Notes: generated by a model not told the origin, from the letters alone. Positions 49,590-61,192 are shown, counted from the first letter of the stretch. The stretch: DNA of 64,000 bases from Antilocapra americana (GCA_007570785.1 ML662442.1:35537818-35601817), one strand, 5' to 3'. Numbers and translations are program-made.

Positions 49590-49670
49590 TAGCTACAGTC
49601 CATGGGTAGCAGTCCTTGGGGTTGCAAAGAGTCGGACATGACTGAGCAACTGAATTGAACTGAACAAAGA
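49590..49670 (+). repeat. Bov-tA/BovB tail fragment
   Basis: 'agctacagtccatgggtagc' and 'gcaaagagtcggacatgact', ending 'gaactgaac'. Confidence 0.8.
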
Positions 49671-49908
49671 TATACTCATACTATGTCAAGAATAAAATAA
49701 CTTTTATAAAATTTGGTGACCTTAAAGTATTTACATTGAAAGCTAAATGTAGAGATTGAGGCCCATATCGGGGAAGAAAAGGAAGATTATCATTTTGCCA
49801 ATATTTTAAGGGATATTGCCAAACAGTAAAGAAATTCAGAAAAATAGATGTTAACTTCTGCTATTTTTTAAATTTTTCTGCCTCTGTAGATGGAAAGGGA
49901 AACATTTT

Positions 49909-50424
49909 CTTTTCTTTTCATTTTTTTTTTAATTGGAAGCTAATTACTTTACAATATTGTGGTAGTTTTTGCCATTCATTCACATGAATCAGCCATGGGT
50001 GTACATGTGCTCCCCATCCTGAACCCCCCACCCACATCCCTCCCCATCCCATCCCTCTAGGTCATCCCAGTGCACCAGCCCTGAGCACCCTGTCTCATGC
50101 ATCAAACCTGGACTGGTGATCTATTTCACATATGATAATATGCATGTTTCAATCTATTCTCTCAAATCATCCCACCCTCGCCTTCTACAGAGTCCAAAAG
50201 ACTATTCTTTACATCTGTGTCTCTTTTGCTGTCTTGCATATAGGGTCATCGTTACCATCTTTCTAAATTCCATATACATGCGTTAATATAGTGTTTTGGT
50301 GTTTTTCTTCTGACTTACTTCACTCTGTATAATAGGCTCAACGCTAATCCACCTCATTAGAACTGATTCAAATGCATTCTTTTTAATAGCTGAATAATAT
50401 CCCATTGTGTATATGTACCACAGC
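49909..50424 (-). mobile_element. L1 3' end with 18-bp TSD
   Basis: Antisense L1 3' UTR beginning with a T-rich tract. It is bracketed by 'tggaaag(g/t)gaaacatttt' at 49891-49908 and 50425-50442, a target-site duplication with one mismatch. The element is about 516 bp, 5'-truncated and noncoding. Confidence 0.95.
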
Positions 50425-50874
50425 TGGAAAGTGAAACATTTTTAAAAGCCACATTAGCAAAATAACTCTTGCCTAGTCATCTCACTACATCCCCAAGGAA
50501 ATTAAAATACTAGTTTTTCAAAAGTGAGGCTGATTACAGAAGAGAAATGCTTGAATAGAGAAAGTAACTGACGCTGGGATAACAGCTACTTAGCATGACA
50601 AAATCACCTGAAATTTTCAGTTTAAATACAGGAAATTCCTCTTCCCATTGAAATGTGTCTAGTTTTATAAGTAACACACCAATCCAGGCAATAGAGTATT
50701 TTCTTGGTGTTGTTCATGGAAATTATTTTTCAAGCAAACCTCTCACATGTTGTGTGTTCCTTTAAGCAAGTGTCATAAGTATGTTGAAAACATGTCCCCC
50801 TTTTGGATCCCTGGCTTCCATTGTTAAAAAAACCTGTGCTTAAAAAAAAAAACAAACCTGTGCTTGCATTTCAG

Positions 50875-51008
50875 TCAGACATGTTCTCCATCTCACTGAA
50901 TAATGGCACCGTGATCATGGATGTAAAGGGAATCAAGGTGCAGTCGGCAGATAAGCAGTACAATGATGGGCTGTCCCACTTCGTCATTACCTCCGTCTCC
51001 CCAGCAAG
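50875..51008 (+). CDS. LAMA4: LAMA4 exon 20 of window (LG3)
   Basis: 134 nt, residues 921-964 plus two bases: SDMFSISLNNGTVIMDVK through FVITSVSPA. The acceptor is gcatttcag and the donor gtatag. Sequon NGT lies at 930. Confidence 0.97.
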
Positions 51009-52068
51009 GTATAGCTCTTCACTTTATATTCTTTCCACTAGTTGGCTTTACCTGTAGGACATGCATTTGTCCAGCGACCACTACTAATAATAGACTATCT
51101 CTTTTTACCTTTCTAGTGTTTAAAAAAATGGTATAAGAAACAACTTACTTTTTTTTTAATTGCTATCAATTTTTGAAACATGCCAAATAAGTCACTATAA
51201 AATTAATTAACAGGTATATAAAAATTTTCCCAGTGAAACCATAAGCTACAATTTCCTTGAGGGAAGTACCAGTACATACCACTTAAACTAAATGGAGTAC
51301 AGTGTTTTGTACATAGAAAAACTTAAGGAACAACGGGTTTCATTAGGTTTTAGTTAAACAATTAAGAAAGTTACATTTATGATCACATTTTAAAAAGTCT
51401 TTGGAGAGGGAAATGGCAGCCCACTCCAGGTTTCTTGCCTGGAGAATTCCGTGGACACAGGAGCCTGGTGGCTACAGTCCATGGGGGTCACAAAGAGTCG
51501 GACACAACTGAGTGACTAACACTTTAACTTCACTTTAAAAAGTCTTAACTTTATCTTTAAAGTATGTAATACTGTATTTCTCTTTGTAAAAGGAAAATTC
51601 TTTCTGTAAAAGCAATATATTTTCTGTTGCAGACTGCTGCTATTCTGTGTCCATTCCTGGGAGCCCTCCCATTAAAAGAAAATGTTAATAGGTCTTTTCA
51701 AGACGCCATTTCCAATCACTGTCAGTGTGCTTTAGAATGAAAATGGCTTCCCATAAATGTGATTAAGTGATCACCATGATTTATGTTCTATTTTTCCACA
51801 CCAAAAAAAAAAAAAAAAGAAGTTGCTGATGACTAGTCATTTGAACTTGCTTCTATGGGTTTCAATTCCAGTCATGATTTGGAGAGTCTTTTGTGCATAT
51901 AGAAATATTCATCCATTTTATCCTGAGCCTCACAAAGAGTCTGGCAACTTGTTATCTTGTCATTAAACAAATGTTCCATTTCTCAATTCTCTGAGAAAAC
52001 ACAACCTGGAATGGAACTCAAGTAATACGTTAGCTGTGTAGTGCTTAAAAAAGCTTTTTCCCTTACAG
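51009..52068 (+). other. LAMA4: LAMA4 intron
   Basis: One 5'-truncated Bov-tA with a TSD and an A-run near 51803. Otherwise nothing recognised. Confidence 0.75.
51402..51533 (+). repeat. 5'-truncated Bov-tA with 13-bp TSD
   Basis: Begins 'ggagagggaaatggcagccc' and ends 'actaacactttaacttcac'. It is flanked by 'tttaaaaagtctt' at 51389-51401 and 51534-51546, a perfect match. Confidence 0.93.
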
Positions 52069-52233
52069 GTACGAACTGATAGTAGATAAAAGCAGACTTG
52101 GGAGTAAGAACCCTACCAAAGGGAAAGTGGAGCAGACCCAAGCAGGTGAAAAGAAGTTCTACTTTGGCGGCTCACCCATCACTCCCCAGTATGCTAATTT
52201 CACCGGATGTATAAGTAATGCCTACTTTACCAG
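52069..52233 (+). CDS. LAMA4: LAMA4 exon 21 of window (LG3)
   Basis: 165 nt, phase 2 at both ends, residues 965-1019 plus two bases: (R)YELIVDKSRLGSKNPTK through CISNAYFT. The acceptor is ccttacag and the donor gtacag. It has sequon NFT at 1008 and Cys1012. Confidence 0.97.
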
Positions 52234-52439
52234 GTACAGTATTTTTATTATTCATAAATCTGCATGATCAGTAAAGACGTTCAAGTTGATAATTAAAATA
52301 TTTGCCTTATTAAAACTAAGAACTATGAAATACCAGGGGCATAAGAGGGTAGTAATTAAATGCTTGTGTGTGCTTGAAAAACTGACACACTTTGGTTTGT
52401 GTGTAAGTTTTTTGCCTTTTAATTTTTGTATAACATTGG

Positions 52440-52575
52440 CTAAGTAAGCCTTTGTTTCTTCAGCTGCAAAATGCAGATAATAATAGGGCCTGCTTGGTAA
52501 ACTTGTTATGAGGATTAAATGGAATAATGTGCATAAAGCACATGGCATACAGCAAACTGTGAATATTAAATGTGA
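52440..52575 (-). repeat. MIR-like relic
   Basis: 'gcagataataatagggcctg', 'ttatgaggattaaatggaat' and 'gcataaagcacatggcatac' are the classic antisense MIR phrases. Confidence 0.82.
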
Positions 52576-52679
52576 GTATTTCTGTACTTACTGTCAGTGG
52601 TATAATACAGAACAACATACCCAAATTATCCTCAGGGGTTTAAGAAAGTCTTTTTTATATTAATTTAATGCATGACTAT

Positions 52680-52765
52680 TTTTTTCATTAATTTTCTCTT
52701 GTTGAAATTTGGTTGACATACAATATTATGTTAGTTTCAGATATACTACATAGTGATTTGACATC
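52680..52765 (-). mobile_element. L1 fragment, left of BovB
   Basis: 'tgacatacaatattatgtta' and 'cagatatactacatagtgat' are old L1 3' UTR words in antisense. The element continues after the BovB at 53752. Confidence 0.7.
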
Positions 52766-53751
52766 TGATTGTTGTTCAGTCTCTAAGTCAGATCTGACTG
52801 TTTTCAACCCCATGGACTGCAGCACACCAGGCTCCTCTGTCCTCTGTTATCTCCTTGAGTTTTCTCAGACTCATGTCCTTTGAGTTGGTGTTGCTATCTA
52901 ACCATCTCAGCCTCTGCCACCCACTTCTCCTTTTGCCTTCAGTCTTTCCCAGCATCAGGGTCTTTTATAATGAGTCAGCTCTTCACATCAGGTGGCCAAA
53001 GCACTGGAGCTTCAGCTGCAGCATCAGTCCTTCCAGTGAATATTCAGGGTTGATTTCCTTTAGGATTGACTGATTTGATCTCCTTACAATCAAAGGGACT
53101 CTCAAGAGTCTTCTCCAGCTCCACAGTTCAAAAGCATTGATTCTTCGGTGCTCAGCCTTCTTTATGTGTTCAACTCTCATATCCATTATATGACCTACTG
53201 GAAAAGCCATAGCTTTGACTGTGCAGACCTTTGTCAGCCAAGTGATATTTCTGCTTTTTAATATGCTCTCTAAGTTTGTCATAGCTTTTCTTCCAAGGAG
53301 CAAGTGTCTCTTAATTTCATGGCTGCAGTCACCATCCACAGTGATTTTGGAGCCCAAGAAAATAAAATCTGTCACTTCTTCCACTTTTTCCCCATCTATT
53401 TGCCATGAAGTGATGGGACTGGATGCCATGATCTTAGTTTTTTGTCTGTTGAGTTTTAAGCCAGCTTTTTCACTCTTCTCTTTTACCCTCATCAAGAAGT
53501 TCTCTAGTTACTCTTTACTTTCTGTCATTAGAGTGGTATTATCTGCATATCTGAGGTTGTTTCTATTTCTCCCAGCAATCTTGATTCCAGTTTGTGATTC
53601 ATCTAGCCTGGCATTTCTTATGATGTACTCTGCATATAAGTTAAATAAGCAGGGTTACATTATATAGCCTTGACGTACTCCTTCCCCAATATGGAAACAG
53701 TCCACTGTTCCATGTCCAGTTCTAACTGTTGCTTCTTGACCCACATACAGG
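52766..53751 (-). mobile_element. BovB LINE fragment inside L1
   Basis: Antisense BovB 3' half. It encodes MASSPITSWQIDGEKVEEV and EINPEYSLEGLMLQLKLQC-type BovB ORF text, with a broken RT region near 53530-53560 (YADNTTLM-like, with the catalytic Asp pair altered). It is collinear with the copy at 28650-30402. Confidence 0.92.
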
Positions 53752-54738
53752 TTTCTCAGAAGACATTTGCGTATATGAAGTACTCACCAAAATAAGTCTA
53801 CTAATCATCTGTCTCCATACTGTTATTATAATATTGTCAACTATATTCCTTATGTTGTTTATTACATGCCCATGGCTTATTTTTAACTGGAGGTTTGTAC
53901 CTCTTAATCCTTTTCACCAATTTTGGACTCACACCTCCCCTTCTGCATCCACCCATTTGCTCTCTGTATCTATGACTCTGTTTTGTTGTTTGTTTTATTT
54001 TTTAAATTCCACTTTTAAGTGAAATCATATAGTATTGTCTTTTTCCATCTGACTTATTTCACTTAACATAATACCCTCTAGATCCATCCATATCACAAGT
54101 GGCAAGATTTCATTTTTCGTGGCTAAATAATATTTCATATACATATACTTACCCCGTCTTTATCCATTCATCTATCAGTCAACACTTAAGTTGCTTCCAT
54201 ATTGTGACTGTTGTAAATAATGCTGCAGTGAAACTAGGGGTGCACATATCTTTTTAAATTAGTCTTTTTGTTTTCTTCCAGTAAATACCCAGCCGTGTAA
54301 TTGCTGGATCATATGGTAGTTCTATTTTTAATGTTTTGAGAAGCGTATTTGCCATAGTGGCTACACTAAGTTACCTTCCTACCACCAAAACGTGAGGGTT
54401 CCCTTTCCCCCGCATCCTCACTAACACTTACTTTATCTTGTCTTTTTTATGATAGGCATCATGACAGGTGAGTGGTATCTCTTTGTGGTTTTGATTTGCA
54501 CTTCCCTGATGATTAGTGATGTTAAGCATCTTTTCATGTGTCTATTTTCTGTCTTTATGTCTTCTTTGGAGAAATGTCTGTTTAGGTCCTATGCCCCCTT
54601 TTTCAATCAAGTCGTTTGGTTCTTTATGTTGAATTGTATGAGTTCTTTGTGTATTTTTTATATTAACCCTTTATCAGATATATTGTTTGCAAATACCTTC
54701 TCCCATTCAGTAGGCTACCATGTTGTTTTCTCCTTAAC
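53752..54738 (-). mobile_element. L1 fragment, right of BovB
   Basis: Old L1 in antisense ('gtttgtacctcttaatcct', 'ctagatccatccatatcaca', 'ttgtaaataatgctgcagtg'). It has several frame breaks and is inactive. Confidence 0.85.
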
Positions 54739-55066
54739 AGAGACAATGAGAACCCCCTGAGTTCAAAAACATGCAAGGGAGGAATTTAATACAGATTAAG
54801 TAACACAGATGAGGTCCTCATCACCCAGGACATGGTGAGGGAAGACATGTTCTTCTGTCAGAATGTGTTGGTGCCAGGCACAGAGTTATTGGTTAATTGG
54901 TGAAATGATCATTTAAAGGGTTCTAATTAAGATAGTGGCTGGTGGATAAAGACCCATCACATACACACACACACATTAACTGCTAAAGTTCTTTGACTTC
55001 CATAGTTTCATCATGTAATTCTGAACAACATTCTTAAGATTTTTCTTTCCTCTGTTACAAACACAG

Positions 55067-55220
55067 GTTGGATAGAGATGTAGAGGTCGAAGATTTCCAG
55101 CGGTATTCCGAAAAGGTCCACACTTCTCTTTATGAGTGTCCCATTGAGTCTTCACCACTGTTCCTCCTTCACAAAAAAGGAAGAAATTCCTCAAAGCCTA
55201 AAACAAATCAGAATAAAAAG
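55067..55220 (+). CDS. LAMA4: LAMA4 exon 22 of window (LG3 end and linker)
   Basis: 154 nt, residues 1020-1071: (R)LDRDVEVEDFQRYSEK through KPKTNQNKK. The acceptor is acacag and the donor gtaaaa. Cys1044 pairs with Cys1012 of the previous exon. After it the chain turns basic (HKKGRNSSKPK), which starts the LG3-LG4 linker. Sequon NSS lies at 1060. Confidence 0.97.
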
Positions 55221-55839
55221 GTAAAAGATAATGCTGCACCAACTTCTAGATTGCCCTTGTATTCCACACATACAATTCTGGTCACTGGTGCTTTATTGAA
55301 TTGACTCATTTGCAACTGTGTTTGTATGAAGGATATGATTTCTGTAGTATCTGATATTGCAGTTTACCAGATTTGTTGTATCAGTTCTTATTTCCAAAGA
55401 AACAGTTTGAGTTAGCTTTTGCTCTTACTTCCAACTGCTTTTCATTACAGTGGTTAAAATTGCTCTGTATTTTATATAAAAATATATACTATTTACTGAC
55501 TATTTGTTGTTGCATAACAGCCTCTAGTTTCTGTCACAGTCCTAGAAATCAGTGGCTTCTGATCTTACCTTGTTTTTCCCTCCTTCCTTGACCTTCCTTT
55601 TAACCACTCATATCCACAGTTGATCTGTGGCATCAACTAGAGTGACTTTGCATTCAAAATCGTGAGTCTTAAATTGCAGTCACTGATAACTATTCTCTCA
55701 TTCGTTTTACACCTGGCGTGTATATTATTTGCCTTCATTACAAATGAAAGTCCGATTCCTTCTCATTTTTTCAGTCTGACCCTCCCTACTCCTTCCTGGC
55801 CCAGTGTAAACGATGCCCTCAAGTGCCAGTTCTCCCATC

Positions 55840-56245
55840 CTGGTCTAAGCCATTGTCGTCTCTCATCTGAATTACTGCAATAGCCTCCCAACAGACCTCC
55901 CTGTTTTAGCCTGTTCCCCAATAGTATATTCTCAGCACAGCAACCAGATCCTTTTAAACATGCCTTATCATGTTAACTTCTGTGTTCAAAATGGCCCTCT
56001 CACTGCACTCAGAGTAAACGCTGAAGTTCCTGCAATGTTGTAAGAGACCCTTGTTCTCACTCACTCTTCTCCTATTGATCTACTGGCCTTCTCTAGAACA
56101 AGCCAGGTACACTCCTGCCTTAAGATCGTCCCTTGAGCTTTCCTCTTACCTAGACCATGCTTCCCCCAAATATCTGCATTGACAACTTCTCCTCAAGGAT
56201 TGCCCAACTCTCATCTGATCAGTGAGGCCAGCCTTAACCCCTATT
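55840..56245 (+). repeat. L2 LINE 3' relic
   Basis: 'attactgcaatagcctccca', 'cagcaaccagatccttttaa', 'gaccatgcttcccccaaata' and 'gatcagtgaggccagcctta' follow L2 order. Confidence 0.78.
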
Positions 56246-57080
56246 TTATTGTATTTATTTTTTTAATTGAAGTATAGTTATAGTTGTATAATGTTACATA
56301 AATTATGGGTATACAATATATGGTGATTCACGATTTTTAAAGGTTGTACTCCATTTATAGTTAATATAGAATATTGGCCATATTCCCCATGTTGTACAAT
56401 ATATCCTTGTAGCTTATTTTATACCTAATAGTTTGTACCTCTTATTCTCCACCCTTGTATTTCCCCTCTCCTCTTTCCTCTCCCCACTGGTGACCGCTAG
56501 TTTGTTCTATGAGTCTGCTTCTTTTTTGTTATAACTAGTTTGTTGTCTTTTTAGATTCCACATATAAATGATATCCCACAGTATTTGTCTTTCTCTGACT
56601 TATTCACTTAACATAATGTTCTGCAAGTCCATCTACATTGCTGCAAATGGCAAAATTCTGTTCTTTTTATGACTGAGTAGTAGTCCATTGTGTGTGTGTA
56701 TCATGTATGTATCTTCTTTATTCATCTTTTGATGGTCTTTTAGGTTGTTTCCATATCTTGGCAATTGTAAACAATGCTGCTGTGGACATTGAGTATATGT
56801 ATCTCTTCAAATTAGAGTTTTTGTGTTATTTTTGGATATAAACACAGGAGTGGAATTGCTGGTTCATATGGTAGTTCTGTTATATTTTTAGTTTTTTGAG
56901 ATACCTTCATACTATTTTCCACAGTGGCTACACCAGTCTGTATTCCCACCAACAGTGTAAGAGGTTATCTTTTTCTCCACATCCTCACCAATTCGTGTTC
57001 TTTTTGATGATAGCCATTCTGACACATGTGAGGTGATATCTCACTGTGGATTTGATTTGCATTTTCTTGATTTCTTGGAT
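56246..57080 (-). mobile_element. Old L1 fragment
   Basis: Antisense L1 3' region ('aattgaagtatagttatagt', 'gcaattgtaaacaatgctgc', 'cattcccaccaacagtgtaa'-like text at about 56940). It is multiply disrupted. Confidence 0.85.
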
Positions 57081-57143
57081 TTGCCCGGAACACAGACTCT
57101 TTTGGAGGTCTTATCTTTTTCCTATATGAGATGAAGAGTTTTG

Positions 57144-57300
57144 GGCTTCCCTTGTGATCTAGTGGTTAAGAATCCACCTGCTAATACAGGGGATGCGGAT
57201 TCAATCCCTGGTCTAGGAGAATTCTACATGCCCTCCACTTGCCACAATTGCAGAAAGCCTGTGCACAGCAACAAAGACCCAGCACAAGCAAAATATATAT
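57144..57300 (+). repeat. CHR-2 type SINE, shortened
   Basis: 'gggcttcccttgtgatctag' to 'caacaaagacccagcacaag', followed by 'atatatatat'. The middle part is deleted. Confidence 0.85.
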
Positions 57301-57489
57301 ATATAATAGTCAACCTGTTCCATTCTGTATTACAGTATTGTTTTATGGAAATTCCACACTGCTTTGACTAGTAGAAATCCTTCTATACTTCCAGGACTGT
57401 GGTGGATTTATTTTTATGTGTATAGTTCTTCTGACATTTCAGCGGGAATTAGGGAGGAGGAAAGCTATGTGCATTCATTCAGCAACCCT

Positions 57490-57945
57490 GAACCAGAAAT
57501 TGTCCTCTCCCCTCTGATCCTGTGTTCCAACCTGACTCTTGCTGTGTTCTCCAGCTCTCCCTAGCTCCAAACATTTCCTCTCTCTCCGTCCTTATTTTAT
57601 TGCAAGATTTCTTGCCGAGCTGGATTAGATCAGGCCACTCCCTGCTTTTCAAAACCTGTGGTGCTTCCCATCACCTCAAAAACAAAACCCCATCCTTCAC
57701 CAAGTCATCTAAGGTCCTTTCTATCCAGCTACAGCCTGTCTTCCAATTTGTTGTTTAAAAGCCAAATCAATTTTCAGTTCTTAAAACACAGGAACCATAT
57801 CTCACTCACCTTTCTGTGCCCCACCATACACTCTGCCCACTGAAGGCACACAGAAACATTGATTTTTTTTTTTCTTCTTCACTCCTACCTATTAGGTACT
57901 CAAAAACATTTGCTTGAATAAATGAGTGAATGACTGAATGCTCAG
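57490..57945 (+). repeat. L2 LINE 3' relic
   Basis: 'aggccactccctgcttttca', 'gtgcttcccatcacctcaaa' and the terminal 'gcttgaataaatgagtgaat' are L2 3' phrases. Confidence 0.72.
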
Positions 57946-58610
57946 ATTTACTTGCATTTACTTTTGCTTCAGAAATTGACTAAATAACCATTAAATATTA
58001 GTCTGTAGTTTCAGAACTGTAAATTTTAAAATCAATAGTGACATTTTCAGAGCACAAAATAATTTTTTAAAATCATTGTATATCCTGTCACATAAGTTTG
58101 TTACATATCACCCAAAACATTCTTAAAAAAATATTTTGAAAATGTTACTAAGTATTTAACTTTTTATGCAGGATATATAAATAATAATATGTGTGTTCAA
58201 GTGATATTGTTGCATATGATATGAGGATTCTATTTATTGAGTCTCTCAGGGGTCGGTCTTTATTGCCAGTTTTTTTCATTTTCCACCATTGATTAAAATG
58301 TGCATTTAATTTAAATCACAGAGCACTTGTCTCTATAGCTTCACTATACAAATTGTTTTCAGACTGTAAATGGGAATTTGGGGTTTGTTAACGTATTCTG
58401 TTGTTTGTTGTTACTGCTGCAGCTACTGCTGGTATTTGCTTATGGTAGTAGAGGAATGGAGAGGTCCAATATTTTATGAGTGGAATATGTACAAACAATA
58501 TACTCTTTAATTATTTAATCATCATTGTTAATGATAAAAAATTAAAAGTGTATTTTTGCTACTAGGATGTCAGTTTTATCCCTTAAATGAGTCATTTCCT
58601 ATTCTTACAG

Positions 58611-58798
58611 GGAGAGAAAAGTAAAGATGCTCCTTCATGGGATCCTGTTGGCCTGAAATTCCTAGAGAGGAATGTTCCAAGAGACTCGCACTGCCAGCTT
58701 TCCAACAGCCCTAGAGCAATAGAGCACGCCTATCAGTATGGAGGGACAGCCAACAGCCGTCAAGAGTTTGAACACCTAAAAGGAGATTTTGGTGAAAA
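58611..58798 (+). CDS. LAMA4: LAMA4 exon 23 of window (linker into LG4)
   Basis: 188 nt, residues 1072-1133 plus two bases: GEKSKDAPSWDPVGLKFLE through EHLKGDFGE. The acceptor is attcttacag and the donor gtaaag. The first half is the charged linker. LG4 begins around the stretch AYQYGGTANSRQEF. A lone Cys1099 lies in the linker region. Confidence 0.97.
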
Positions 58799-59375
58799 GT
58801 AAAGTAACACACTATCCATTTAGAAACTTGATGCCATGGCTGGGCTTCATCCTTACTTGCCATATGTTCTTCTTTTTCCTACAATTTTTCTGTGCTACTT
58901 TAATCTTGTTCTTTTTTCATCAGAACAAATGCTAAATAGTACATGATTCATACTGTCCAATAAATAACATTCTCTGTGACTTTCTTCCCAAAAGTAGGGT
59001 GCATATAACAGCATTATCCTAGGAGTTTGCTGTACTTGATGAAAAAGAAAAGACAATCAAAGAAAGGAAAATGGGGGAAATTTTAAATGACTCATCATCT
59101 AACCTTACTGTCACCTTCCCTTTCCTACACAAATTGCTTTCAGACTGTAAGTGGGAATGCATCTGAACTGCTGGAAAGTTGATAAGGAAAGACACCAAAA
59201 ATACAAATGCAATGTCTCTGTTGACCCGCAAGCTATCTGTAAAGTTCATCTCCTCTTCCTGGTGTTTCACAACTCTCCAAGTTATTTAGGATTATTTAAG
59301 TATTAGCACCCAGATACTCTTACATAGCTCTTTCAAACATTCATACCGTCAGTGGATTCAACAAGAAACTCCTAG

Positions 59376-59418
59376 TTTCCTAATAGGAAATTCTGCCTAT
59401 TTTCCTAATAGGCAGAAT
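59376..59418. repeat. Adjacent inverted repeats (two hairpins)
   Basis: 'tttcctaataggaaa' (59376-59390) is a 7-bp palindrome around one base. Immediately after it, 'ttctgcctatt' and 'aataggcagaa' (59391-59417) pair over 11-12 bp around a 5-base loop. Confidence 0.9.
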
Positions 59419-59774
59419 CAGTATTTTGTATTCTTCAGGAAAAATAGAGTTAATCAAACCAGAAATTAGCTTAATAAATGTATCTTATCTGTGGCCTAAA
59501 GCTGAATTTCTAGAAATTTTATTTGATTTCTACACATTCTGGTAGCTGTTTTTAGCATGTGCTATCCATTGATTAATTTTTTATGGGGAGAAAACAATCT
59601 GTATTTTAGATAGTACATAAATCATATTGTTTCTATGCAAGTTTTTATATGCATATTAATTGCTCTCTAGTATTTTGTCTACATGAAGCTTCCTTAGCAT
59701 AAAGATTTTTACCAAATTAAATGCAGTCATTTTTTCAAAGCAAGACATGATATTATCCTTTACTGAAACACTTT

Positions 59775-60422
59775 TTTCAAAAAATTTTTAATTGGAGGAT
59801 AATTGCTTTACAACGTTGTATCGATTTCTGCCATACAACAATGTGAATCAGCCATAATTATATAATTATACCCCTCCTTCTTGAACCTCCCTCCCACACC
59901 CTCCCCATCCCAACCCTCTATGTATCTCTGGTTTGAGCTCCCTGTGTTATAAGGCAACGTCCCACTAGCTATCTATTTTACACATTGGTAATGTGTACAT
60001 TTCCATGGTACTCTCTCAATTGGTCCCACCCTCTCCTTCCCTCACTGTGTCCACAAGTCTGTTCTCTGTGTCTACGTCTCTATTCCTACCCTGCAAATAG
60101 GTTCATCAGTACCATTTTTCTAGATTCCATATGTATGTGTTTTTTTATGATACTTGTTTTTCTGACTTCATTCTGTATAACAGGCTCTAAGTTCATCCAC
60201 CTCACTAGAACTGATTCAGACTCTTTTCTTTTTATGACTGAGGAATACTCCATTGTACATATGTACCACAACTTCTTTATTCATCTGTCAGTGGACATCT
60301 AGGTTGCTTCCATGTCCTGGCTATTGTAAATAATGCTGTGATAAACACTAGTGTCTTTTTCAGTTACGATTTTCTCAGGGCATATGCCCAGCAGTGGAAT
60401 TGCTGGGTCATATGGTAGTTTT
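59775..60422 (-). mobile_element. L1 3' end, antisense (left part)
   Basis: Antisense L1 3' UTR and ORF2 end ('ctttacaacgttgtatcg' region; TMEYSSVIKRK in translation). It resumes after a SINE at 60634. Confidence 0.88.
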
Positions 60423-60633
60423 GGGCTTCTGAGGTGGTGCTAGTAATAACCCACCTGCCAGTGCAGGAGGCGTAAGAGATATGGGTTTGATCCCTGGGTT
60501 AGGAAGATCCCCTGGAGGAGGGCACTACAGTATTCTTGCCTGGAGAATCCCATAAACAGAGGAGCCTCATGGGGTATAGTCTATAGGGTTGCAAAGAGTC
60601 AGACATGATTGAAGCAACTTAGCATGCATGCAT
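60423..60633 (+). repeat. Bov-tA SINE nested in L1
   Basis: 'gggcttctgaggtggtgcta' to 'gagtcagacatgattgaag'. It splits the L1, with 'tggt(a/t)gtttt' on both sides as a short imperfect TSD. Confidence 0.9.
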
Positions 60634-60762
60634 CTGGTTGTTTTATTCCTAGTTTTTTAAGAAATCGCCATACTGTTCTCCATAGTGGCTATATCAATTT
60701 ACATTCCCACCAACAGTGCCAGAGGGTTCCCTTTTCTCCACATTTTCTCCATCATTTATTGA
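60634..60762 (-). mobile_element. L1 (right part after SINE)
   Basis: 'ccatactgttctccatagtg' and 'cattcccaccaacagtgcca', in direct continuation of the L1 left of the SINE. Confidence 0.85.
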
Positions 60763-61002
60763 AACAACACTTTCTTAAATGTGGGCTTTATCCCTGTTGT
60801 ATGAGGAAACGGAGAAGGATTTACATTTTTGAATTAGCAGTGCTTACCCGATATTCACTAATAATAATAAGGTGTAATTAGAAGTAATGTTGCTTGGGAT
60901 TAGACCGGATGGCTTTATTCTTCCTTACACTGTATTGTCTTGGGAAGTTAGAAATCACAGTCTTCTTGGACAAGTGGTAAGCTTTTCCTTCTCATTTACC
61001 AG

Positions 61003-61192
61003 ATCCCAGTTTTCCATTCGTCTGAAAACACGTTCCTCCCATGGGATGATTTTCTATGTCTCAGATCAAGAGGAGAATGACTTCATGACTCTGTTCTTAG
61101 CCCATGGCCGCTTGGTTTTCATGTTTAATGTTGGCCACAAGAAACTGAAGATTAGAAGCCAGGAGAAATACAATGATGGATTGTGGCATGAT
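61003..61192 (+). CDS. LAMA4: LAMA4 exon 24 of window (LG4)
   Basis: 190 nt, residues 1134-1197: (K)SQFSIRLKTRSSHGMIFYV through YNDGLWHD. The acceptor is tttaccag and the donor gtaagt. DGLWHDV is the LG-module signature preceding the next strand. Confidence 0.97.

Larger units (their letters stand above)
48842..50874 (+). other. LAMA4: LAMA4 intron
   Basis: Holds a SINE tail (about 49590-49670) and an antisense L1 3' end (49909-50424). A short direct repeat with an A-run lies against the next exon's acceptor. Confidence 0.75.
52234..55066 (+). other. LAMA4: LAMA4 intron
   Basis: Mostly one antisense L1 fragment split by an antisense BovB. A MIR relic lies before it. 54740-55060 has no recognised element except a short CA run at 54962. 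Confidence 0.75.
55221..58610 (+). other. LAMA4: LAMA4 intron
   Basis: Two L2 relics, an antisense L1 and a CHR-2 SINE. Nothing is recognised in 55221-55830 and 57950-58600. Confidence 0.75.
58799..61002 (+). other. LAMA4: LAMA4 intron
   Basis: Contains a hairpin-forming stretch (59376-59417) and an antisense L1 split by a Bov-tA. Otherwise nothing recognised. Confidence 0.75.

Noticed and set aside
52983..53495. A 170-codon minus-strand frame, the longest in the window
   Set aside because: It is BovB ORF2 text and collinear with the other BovB copy, so it is not a host gene.
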